This document shows positions 55,726-64,000 of a DNA stretch of 64,000 nt, piece by piece (within the stretch, counting starts at the first letter, position 1; each line of letters starts with the position of its first letter). The notes under the pieces were generated by a model. That model saw nothing but the letters and a program-made list of their open reading frames with translations. It did not search any database and was not told where the DNA came from. The stretch comes from Clarireedia homoeocarpa (lineage: Eukaryota > Ascomycota > Leotiomycetes > Helotiales > Rutstroemiaceae). The translations under genes were made by a program, and so were the position numbers. The stretch lies in NCBI GenBank assembly GCA_001465935.1, contig LNKV01000010.1, positions 496,001 through 560,000 of the forward strand, written 5' to 3'.

Positions 55726-56618
55726 AGATAGAGATTTAATGTTTGATGATATGAAGAGGCCTAGTGGTTCTAGAAAGAATCTGTATCCTAGTTGTTAGTT
55801 GCAAAGTATCACGACGACTGATCAGACAATCTATATATCGGCTCACTGAATTTGAGATATGAATTTGCTGCATCCCTAGCTACTTACCCGACCCCATCCC
55901 TAACTACCTAGGTAGCAAGCAGCTGGTCTACTGTCTACTCACCCACTCACTCGCTCAACCACCTCCCCTCTCTCCCTATTCCCTCACTTATTCCTCCCTT
56001 CCATGCGCACAACCACCACTCGCAATTTCTTGATTCCTTCTCGCCATCTATCCTCGCCTTCACCCACCATCTCGATTCCGCGGTCCCCGTCGGCCACGGG
56101 CATATCCTATTGTAGTGTCGATTCTGCGCTTGGTAATAGAGAGTCGTTAATTAGCACTCCTAATCACCTCACATCACCCCACCGCCTCCACCAACCTCAA
56201 CCTATTTCACCTCACCTACTCACAGCAGCACAGCACCATCTCCATCCCCTTCTGCCACACATGTCCAAGCCTCCAACCTTTCTCCTATCTCTCAACTACA
56301 CCCCCCACCACAGAAAATCACTCATTACAAGCAAAAAACCAAACAAAATAAGAAGAATTAGAGTAAAATAAACTAGCATGCATGCTAAAGTCTTTAATAA
56401 AAATTGAATAATGCTCCAATCGTATCCCCAAACCCAAACCATCCCATGCTATCCCAATGCAAAAAACTGGTAGTAGTAGTAGTCTCTAATCCAATCCAAT
56501 CCCATCTGATCATCTCTTCTTTGTCACTTCTAAAACTTCATATATGCATACATACAATCCATCCCACTTAGTCACTAGCGTCCTCATCCCCCTCGGCCCC
56601 AACAACATCTATCCCACA

Positions 56619-58090
56619 TTACAGCGCCATCATTCCCACAACCGCCACAATCCCTGCGAAAAGACTTCCCTTCAAAACCCTCTCCTGATTCGCTCCTACT
56701 TTATCCGCACTACTTGAGCTACCACTTCCCGAGGATCCGGTGCCCTGGGAAAATCCACTACTTCCACCTGTCGATGAAGTGCCCGATGCTGACGAAGTTC
56801 CCGAGCTAGAATCACTACTACCACCACTGCTATGCGTATCCACTCCACCGCCGCCAGTACCTGTAAGACCTGGGATCTGAGCCTCAGTAGCAGAAGGTGC
56901 TGCTGCACCCGAGGATGAAGCTGCTGATGGGTAAGCAGCCGACATATTGGTTCCTGTGCCGAGGAGGGATTTAAGAATAGTGGGTTTGTTGCCGTCGACA
57001 ACAGTGTTGTTTGTGCCTACTAAGCTGCTGTACGTGTATGAGGTGCCGGTGTTTGTTCCCAGGGAAGAATTCGCCTTGTAACATTCGATATCGACGGATT
57101 CGAAACTGGCGTAGTAGTAGCCATTATTTTTGATATCCTCCGAGTTCCAGTCAATGACTCCACCAGCCCATTCAATTGTTCCTTTGCCATTGGTTGCAAG
57201 ACCACCGGGCCAAATGGAGAGTTGGACACGAGCAGGAGTTTGAGGGAAGTCCCATTGATTGGATGTAGCATTCCATGTGTCTGAGCGCTTCTTGGTTCGA
57301 CCAACTTGTCCATCCACAAGCCAGACGATTTGATCGGGAGTCCATTGGATTTCGTATTCGTGGTAATTGGCCCATGTATCCGAGAGCTGGATATCTTGTT
57401 CTTCGTCATCTATTTCATAGTCAGCACCTCACTCATGAATTCTCTACAAGTTGTCTCTCTACTCACAATTTGTAATACCCTGAAAATAGTAATTGGATTG
57501 AGCAACCTCCAATTTCGATCCAACAAACTCATAATCAATTTCATCCTTGACATCCGAGAACAGAATGAACGCCGTAACCACACCCTGCCCTCTACTGGTC
57601 TTGAACTTCGCCTTCACATTTCCATACCACATGTAAGTCGAAGTAGCCATAACCGTTCCCGATGTATCGGCTGCCATCGTCAAAAGAATATTATCATTAT
57701 AAATGACTGCATCTCCGCTAACCACCCAATTGGTTTTCGACGCATCACCCAGGTATTCCGTATTCTGCATAATACCATCCTTATTCTGAAATGTGTATGA
57801 AGCATCTTTGCAGACTGGTTCTGGGACGCATGATTCGAGAGAAAAGGACATTCGAGGATCACAACCTCCTAAACAATATGCGCCTGTGCCGCAAAACCCA
57901 TACTCTGCGTGTAAAGATAAGCATAAATCCCCCTCCGGTCTGCTTGCTTGGTGCCGCAATCTGGGAATATCAACTTACGAGAACAACATGGTGCTTCTTC
58001 AGGACAATGACTGGAAAGACTGCAAGAGGTTAAAGCCGAAGCCGCCGAGGCAGAGGCCAAAAGGGCCCAAAACGTTGATGTCCGGACCAT
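56619..58090 (-). CDS. GPI-anchored CRH-type transglycosidase (GH16)
   Basis: Secreted cell-wall enzyme that joins chitin to beta-glucan. Three exons: 58090-57979, 57904-57467 and 57409-56619 (introns 74 and 57 bp); 446 aa. Signal peptide MVRTSTFWALLASASAASA. A Cys-rich N-terminal segment (CSLSSHCPEEAPCC, then QYGFCGTGAYCLGGCD) resembles a chitin-binding or disulfide module. The GH16 core has DEIDYEFVG at about residues 158-166, with nucleophile E159 and acid/base E163 expected. Further conserved parts are WTPDQIVWLVDGQVGR and ARVQLSIWPGG, GTIEWAGGVIDW. The end is Ser/Gly/Thr-rich (SSGGSSDSSSGTSS) followed by a hydrophobic tail (GSLFAGIVAVVGMMAL), a typical GPI signal. Start ATG 58090. Confidence 0.95.
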
Positions 58091-58560
58091 TATTTATTGT
58101 AAATTTGATTATTTGTAAGAGAACAGAAAAATAGCACACGAAAGAAGGTAGGGATATTAAAACGACTGGTGATGTCGAGGAGCGTTCGTTTAGTCGTCCG
58201 ATGTCGTGCGACGCAAATGGAGATAACCGGTACAATATGCAGGAAGAAACAAACGGATGTCTGCAGATGAAATCCCTTTCTTTCCCCTTGAGCTGGGTAA
58301 GTGAGTGGATAAACTATGCTCAATTATGCGGGCGGATTATCCTAGGGTAGGTATGTGTGTACGAAGTATGAATGATGTCGAGGCAAACTGGGGAGAGCGT
58401 ACTTGGTATGCCGGAGGATAATTCCAGTTGCAAATGGCCGATTCCTAGGACTTCCGGAAATGGAGGAAAAGCGGAGATGAATCCAATCGATAATGCGATG
58501 CGATGTGGTGCGGGTTTGGTGCGGGTTTGGTGCGGTTTGGTGCGATTGTGTCTCTGCTTC

Positions 58561-58606
58561 TTTCCCTTTCCCTTTCCCTTTCCCTTTCCCTTTCCCTTTC
58601 CCTTTC
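58561..58606 (+). repeat. (CCCTTT)n hexamer, about 7 copies
   Basis: Uninterrupted hexanucleotide repeat; not the usual TTAGGG telomeric sequence. Confidence 0.9.
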
Positions 58607-59766
58607 CTGGCCGGCAAAGGCAAATGAGCAGCAAGAGGATGATTCAAATTTGAATTGCTGATTGGACTGAACGCAAGTGAAGGCGAGAAGCGAGTGTGGA
58701 TGAGTAATTTCTCTCACTCAACAAGGCGAGGCATTCAATCTTGGCAGGACAGGAAACGAGTGTTTGTCTACAAGATTGCAGATGTTTTTGTGAATGTTTG
58801 TGAATGTTTGTGTGTTGGTATGGAGGAGGGACAGAGAAGGGGGTCGAAGGCGGAGGAGAGGGGAGACGGGTAGCGTAAGAAAGAAAGGGAAGGTCGGGAA
58901 ACGGAATTGGGTGAGCAGGTGATGGGGGAGGGATAATATGCGCACCGTGCTCACTCACTCCACTCACTTATTCGCCTCCTCTCCTTCGTGATGTGTGTGG
59001 AGGATGGAATGGATTAAGTCATGATGTTCAAAAGTGGATTGAATCCTTTTCCTTCCCTTCCCAGCGCTGCGATCAATGGTGGAGAGCGAGGTTTTATGGA
59101 GCAATGAGCAATGAGCAACGAGCAGCGAGCAACGAGCAACGAAGCCAGTGCAGCAGGTGCAGGAGGGGATCTGGCCAAAGCTGCACCCATTGACTTTTTC
59201 ATCTGTAAAAAGTCTTGGAAGAAAGCGGCTCTCGCCAGCAAATGCACCCGATCGTGCCAATCTGCAAGCTAGAAATTACCTCGAACGGTTTAGTTCCCAC
59301 AAATCCGAGCATGCGACCAATGACTGTCGGCGAAAAAGCTTCTATATTTAGTTCCAACCCGTTTCTGGCACTAAGGCGACTTCGTATTCCTTTTTCTATG
59401 TATGTGTGGGTGGTGTGTTGCATTTGTGGGATAAGGATGTCTCTGTTTACGAAATCATGTGGAGAAATACGAGCGCTAGACCATTCTAAGAGCAAACGAG
59501 TGGGCGAGTGGGGCGAGTGGCGAGTGGATGAACGAGTGAGTGATTTTTGTTACTCCATGTTCTTCCATGTCATGTCACCTGCTCGTACTGTCGTACTTGT
59601 CGTACTGTCGTACTGTCGTACTGTAGTACTGTACTTCCGACTCGACGCGACTCGGCTTGCTTTGCTTGGATTGGTTGGAGTCTTTTGGGGAGGCCGTCGG
59701 GGAATACGAGGGAAATAAGCCGAGTAACCTCACAAGTACCATGTCGTCCCGCCGCAGCAGCTCTGA

Positions 59767-59823
59767 TCGAATATCATATACAAAGTACTTTGTATCGAAT
59801 ATCATATACAAAGTACTTTGTAT
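59767..59823 (+). repeat. Two copies of a block holding a 16-bp palindrome
   Basis: ATCGAATATCATATACAAAG with TACTTTGT follows twice; each copy includes TACAAAGTACTTTGTA, a perfect palindrome. Confidence 0.85.
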
Positions 59824-60176
59824 CATCAGCAACTATCATCTTATTTTACTGCTTCGTATAGAATACAATAGCCTCCTCGAGCCAAATCCAAACCGCAAAT
59901 CCAGACTCCCCATCGCCCTCACTGGCTTCCTTTCATCCTTCTCTATACAGCTGGCGCAGAAGAACGTGGAACAAACCAACAGGATGAGTTCATGTCCCTC
60001 TTCAGCCCTCTTCAGCTCTCTTCAGCTCTCTCCCCTCCCTCTCCTCTCCTGCCAAGTCGCTGCCAGCAATGTTAAGCATATAACCCATGTCTCAAAAACT
60101 GTACACCAACACCTCCCGCAAAAAAATTCTCCACCGCAAATTCCGGGGATCAAACCGAGACGCGACTTGGCGCTTG

Positions 60177-60262
60177 GCTTGACTTGACTTGACTTGACTT
60201 GACTTGACTTGATTTGACTTGACTTGACTTGACTTGACTTGACTTGACTTGAATTAACTTGA
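60177..60262 (+). repeat. Pentamer CTTGA repeat, about 17 copies
   Basis: Uninterrupted except for one ATTTGA variant near 60210 and decay at the right end. Confidence 0.9.
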
Positions 60263-60780
60263 CTGTGGTCTCAAATTCCCTTTGTACCGAGTCGGAGTCT
60301 GGGCTGCTAAAGTGTATGTACCTCCTTTTTCAGTCTTGTGATTTTGGCATTTTTTTCGACATGGGCGGTTTAGTCAAAGAAAGGTCAACATGATTTTCCA
60401 AGATTGAAGAAATATTTCAAGGTTAACGATACACTTATGCTTATCCCTCCCCTCCTACAAGGTAAATCCCTCCTACAAAGTAAATTCGTATTAAGATGGA
60501 GATTAAAGTTGCGGGAGAAAAATGAACTTTCAAGGAAGGTTTTCGGGAACTGGGCAAGGAGCCCTGCTCGAATAGGTAGAAGGTAGGTGGGTTGGTAGAC
60601 ACGTGGGTGGTAGATATTTGAATCAGATCTATTGGATTGGGTTGGATCAGCCTTATATATATCTACTTGCATACATATAAGACAGGATGCAAGATGCATA
60701 TGGGATGCGGTAGCTAGAGGGAGATCATCATCATAGCACAGGCGCCCAGGCACAATGCGAGAATACGTCTCTTACTCAAT

Positions 60781-60838
60781 ACATACATACATACATACAT
60801 ACATACATACATACATACATACATACATACATACATAC
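60781..60838 (+). repeat. Tetramer (ACAT)n, about 14 copies
   Basis: Perfect tetranucleotide array. Confidence 0.95.
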
Positions 60839-62160
60839 CCACCCACATAAAACCAACATCTCTTCTCTTCTTGTCATGAAGAACTCAAGTCATTCATACC
60901 AATCTTAAACGTACGGAATCCCGCATAACCTTACTTCCCAGTCCCTGGTACTGTGCCACGCCCACCGTGTAGTATTATATGTATGGTACAGTACGGTATT
61001 GCAAGTGCATCTCTCCTCAGCCATCTCAGTCAAGTAGTAATATAGGACCCTCCCTCACCCAAGCCCAAACCAGCTATAAGCTAGGAGCTTGAAGCTAAAA
61101 GCTAAAGAAGTGCCGTGCCGTGCCATGCCGCTGGAGCTAAGCTTGTGTTTGTTTGTCCTACCATTACTGTCATCATTAGATTTGGACTTGAGAGAACTAA
61201 CTTGGATATCGGGAAAAGATGGGCTTGCTCGTGCTCGTGCTTGTACTTGTACTGTCAGCCGTATGTATGATGTGATGCATTATGTACGAGCATGTAGTCA
61301 TCACGAGCATGTATCTTTCTTTCTATCTATCTATGTCGAATTTCTTGCGGATTGAGCTCTCCACATCATATCACATCACACGATATCATATCATATACGA
61401 AGGAGAGGCAGAGGGTAATTCGGAATCTCCTTCTTGCTTCTCCCGTGCTTGCCTAGAGCTACTTATGCTATCCTTCCTTCCTTACTTTCCTCCATCCGTC
61501 CTTGAGCCTAAAAAAACTGCCTATATATACCTCCACGCATTCCGATTCAAACTAGGGATTGCGCCAATCTAGCGATCAGGCTGCTAGTTGTGACGGAGAT
61601 AGGGTCGAACATTGAATGTATGATCACTCCCAACCGCAATCGTTCGTTCGAATTCCAAGAATGCCGTATTCCAGAACAGAACTGTTGTCTCAATGACTGA
61701 ACTGAGCTCGCTAGCATCAAACAGATTGGCGCGACCCCTTGGTCTCCCACAACTTGGCATGCCAAACATGCCCCTCAACCCACCTTCCCCATCACGAAGA
61801 ATTCCCTTCCGCTATAGCTTAAAATACCAAAGAAAAAAAAAACAACCAATCGAGCGGTCGATACAATACGATACGATCCAAAGACCGACCTTAAGAAAAC
61901 AATTTGAAGAAGAATTTTTTGTGGGGAAAATTTGAGTATGAAAATATGCCCTTTCATCCATCCATCCATCCTCGCCCTACGCCATTGCGGTGCACCATAT
62001 CCTTAAGTACGAGAAAAAAAAAGGGGGGGGGGATGACGAAAGAAAAAGTAGACAGGTAGGCCGAAGGGGAAAAAACTGATGATCAAGATCGATGAAACGC
62101 CATGGAACGGGCGGTTTCGCCCTTCCTTCGCCATACACACAAACACGCATGCCCGCGAAG

Positions 62161-63220
62161 TTATATCTTCCCGCTGAAGTTATCCTTGGCGTATTGTTCG
62201 CAAGCCTACAGGGATATCAGCGAGTCTTCTCTCATACACCTACCCAAGTTGCCTCTTCAGGCCTCGTCCCATGGAGACGAAGACCACAAGAGGAACGTAA
62301 GAAGGGGGGCAAACGAAACCAAAAAAAATAAAAATAAAAAATGAATGGGTTCCAACAAACCTTCGCCGGCTTCCCAACTTTCGCTCCGATCGCTTTCCAC
62401 TTATTCGCTTCGTATTCCTTAATGGCAGCAAGTAGAGCCTGACTCTATTTGAGCATCAGCACCTTGTGCTTGATGGTCCTCAAAATAAAGAGACTGACGT
62501 ACCTCATCTTCTGCAAACTCTGCGTAGTGCATGTCCTAGATGAGGATGAGTTAGTTTTCGTTTCTTTTGCTTCTTCTTCGGCTAGGGGGAGAGAGGAAGG
62601 GGGAGAGAGGTTGTTAGGAAAGCGCGCGGTTGGTTTTACCTTGTACCAGTGCTTCTTCACACTACCTTCTGTTCTAGCTGGGAATGTCTGCGAGCGGGGA
62701 GTTTTCGAGGTTAGTATATGCACTTGAGGAATATGAGTTCATGCGATATTGGCTTGATGCAAGTGCGTACAACACACCCATAAAAAAAGAAACAAACAAA
62801 CAGAGAAGATGATTTAAATTCGGCATTTCGTCCATCGCCCCCAAAGTTCTCTCCCCTTACCTTTGCGATATCCGCCCAGCTATTTCCCGCGTCCCTCATA
62901 TTCTTGAGACGTTGTTCCTCAGCCGGGGTCCAGGGCGTGTTGGTGCGACTCTTCTTAGCTGGCGGTTGCATGGGCGACGCACCCATCGATAAGTCGTCCA
63001 GCGCGGACGACGAGGTTGCTCCGGCTGCAGCTGATCCTGACATGTTGAAGGAGGAGGGCGTCGCTTGGACCGGGGCGCGTCGCTTGTTTCGGGCGCCGCT
63101 GTTGGAGGTGGATGGGAGCTCGGACTTGAGAGATGGGTCAGTGGGCGTAGAGTGGGCGAGAGAAAGAGAAAAACTGTTGCTAGGATCGAAATCTTGTGGT
63201 CTTTCTACACGTTTAGACAT
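62161..63220 (-). CDS. Myb/SANT-like DNA-binding protein
   Basis: Five short exons, all phase 0: 63220-62861, 62687-62640, 62535-62503, 62444-62361 and 62205-62161 (introns 173, 104, 58, 155 bp); 189 aa. Exon 1 ends in a Myb-like helix, TNTPWTPAEEQRLKNMRDAG and NSWADIAK; exon 2 continues TFPARTEGSVKKHWYK, completing a SANT/Myb repeat with Trp-x(17-19)-Trp spacing. Exons 3-5 give DMHYAEFAEDE, SQALLAAIKEYEANKWKAIG then AKVGKPAK and ACEQYAKDNFSGKI: a second, divergent Myb-like helix set (NKWKAIGAKVG). N-terminal 95 residues are Ser/Pro/Lys-rich with NKRRAPV and PPAKKSR, possible nuclear signals. The microexons and boundaries are supported by frame continuity across each GT-AG pair. Role as a transcription or chromatin factor is inference. 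Confidence 0.85.
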
Positions 63221-64000
63221 TGAATATGACTGCTGAAGATGAGTTGGGCTGTGTGTAGTGATGGATGGAGGTTTGCGAAGTGGTGAGGAGGGAGGAAAAA
63301 CAAGAAAATGGCGTGGGAGTGAAGTGGAAAGTAAAGTGTGAGGGGATGAGATTGAAGGAAGATGGATCAGAGGGAAAAACGGCGAAATGGGAGATGGAAA
63401 TGGGAAAGAAAGCAGTTTTTTCGATTGTTGCGCGAGGACAAAACGAACCTGTCAGAAGCAGTAGGTCGGCTCGCGCGCGGGCTGGTAACAAGGTCGCCGT
63501 GTTGAGGCTGGGGTACAGAAGAGGTACAAAGATACTTACGATATCATGTACTTGGGAGCGATTGAATGTAGTCAACAAGGCTGACATCTCTCTGTTGTTT
63601 TCTCTTTTCTCTCTGTGTGCATATACGTTTGCCGAAGACGGGTTGAAGTTGCTTGACACCACTACCTTCTTCTGGACCTAGGACAACCCGTAAGGCGTCT
63701 GGGGAAGTGGAGTAGTTGAATAAAAGGGTTCAATGGTGCCTTCATCTACCTAATGGCGTGAAGAAGTCAGGGAACGTTTTTGTCAAACGTCTTGGGGGGC
63801 TGTTGGGGGAAATGAGACTGGTGGTATAGGTAGTTGTGTTATGAGTTGTGTTATGAGATGTGTTATGAGATGTGTTATGAGATGTGTTATGAGTTGTGTT
63901 ATGAGGTAGGTAGGCCGGAATGATCTGATGACTAGAGATGGAGATGAGGAGGGGAGGGGAGCATGAGGTTGAGCTGAGGGGGGGCCACATCTTGACACTT
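63221..64000. other. Intergenic, upstream of the Myb gene, with a 13-bp tandem repeat
   Basis: No coding region supported. A GA-rich patch lies at 63274-63420. The tandem repeat spans about 63836-63903. Confidence 0.4.
63836..63903 (+). repeat. 13-bp unit (TGTGTTATGAGAT/TTG), about five copies
   Basis: TGTGTTATGAG followed by AT or TTG repeats five times near the right edge. Confidence 0.9.

Larger units (their letters stand above)
55236..56618. other. Intergenic, contains the assembly gap and its flanking palindrome
   Basis: Gap of 63 Ns at 55608-55670. The surrounding sequence has an inverted repeat of 55 bp. 56000-56370 is a C-rich stretch with no gene. Confidence 0.5.
58091..62160. other. 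Long intergenic region with many simple repeats
   Basis: About 4 kb without a supported gene. Contains (CCCTTT)n at 58561-58606, GAGCAA/CGAGCAA repeats near 59101-59140, a duplicated palindromic block (59767-59823), a CTTGA pentamer array at 60177-60262 and an ACAT tetramer array at 60781-60838. No recognisable protein signature was found in the open frames. Confidence 0.5.

Noticed and set aside
55226..55739. Open frames crossing the N gap
   Set aside because: They run through unresolved bases and through both arms of the inverted repeat, and overlap the tRNA-Phe edge.
58372..58653. Frame through (CCCTTT)n
   Set aside because: Created by a hexamer repeat (Pro-Phe-Pro-Phe); no supporting features. 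Also not a telomere repeat, because the unit is not TTAGGG.
63265..63681. 138-codon plus-strand frame upstream of the Myb gene
   Set aside because: Lys/Glu bias comes from purine-rich sequence; no domain; overlaps the 5' region of the Myb gene and mirrors an opposite-strand frame.
1..64000. CRISPR arrays, bacterial operons, prophage or integrated virus
   Set aside because: No regularly spaced repeats with unique spacers, no ribosome-binding-site operons and no viral signatures were seen; the DNA is fungal nuclear.

Overview
This window is nuclear DNA of a filamentous ascomycete (Pezizomycotina). The evidence is short introns (about 49-75 bp in most genes, a few longer) with GTAAGT-like donors and CTAAC-like branch sites, intron-bearing tRNA genes, and fungal-specific products: a DASH kinetochore subunit, a CRH-type GPI-anchored cell-wall transglycosidase, Rho4, and a KGG/con-10-type stress protein. 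A leotiomycete (Botrytis/Sclerotinia-like) is my best guess, but it rests on general protein resemblance. One run of Ns (55608-55670) marks an assembly gap.

Layout. 0-8 kb: lariat debranching enzyme DBR1 (-), a decayed GMC oxidoreductase (-), an Rpr2/Snm1-type RNase P/MRP subunit (+) and ZPR1 (+). 9-16 kb: a coding-like fragment (-), a nuclear-looking protein with a duplicated unrecognised domain (-), tRNA splicing endonuclease subunit SEN54 (-) and an intron-bearing tRNA-Leu (-). 17-30 kb: an RGG-protein remnant, an arrestin-like gene (-) divergent from a PPIL3-type cyclophilin (+), a sphingoid-base-phosphate phosphatase (-), Rho4 (+) and DASH subunit DAD1 (-). 31-43 kb: an RD-rich glycine-zipper protein (+), an FAD monooxygenase (-), box C/D snoRNP factor BCD1 (+), an SDR dehydrogenase (-) and a large TBC-domain Rab-GAP (+). 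44-48 kb: a KGG stress protein made of duplicated exons (+), a secreted Cys-rich protein whose intron is almost pure microsatellite (+) and a small unknown protein (-). 48-56 kb is gene-poor: simple repeats, a dead FAD-linked oxidase (+), an intron-bearing tRNA-Phe (-) and the gap, which sits inside a 55-bp perfect inverted repeat. 56-64 kb: a CRH/GH16 enzyme (-), a long repeat-rich intergenic stretch and a five-exon Myb/SANT gene (-).

Most genes are single-copy housekeeping genes in mixed orientation. I see no secondary-metabolite cluster or other co-ordinated system. RNA processing is well represented (DBR1, Rpr2/Snm1, SEN54, BCD1, PPIL3-type cyclophilin), but the genes are scattered and I read this as coincidence. 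The most unusual structures are the palindrome around the gap, an 81-bp perfect-armed hairpin at 30.7 kb, a ~120-bp element present three times, the in-frame microsatellite intron, and the duplicated-domain and duplicated-exon genes.
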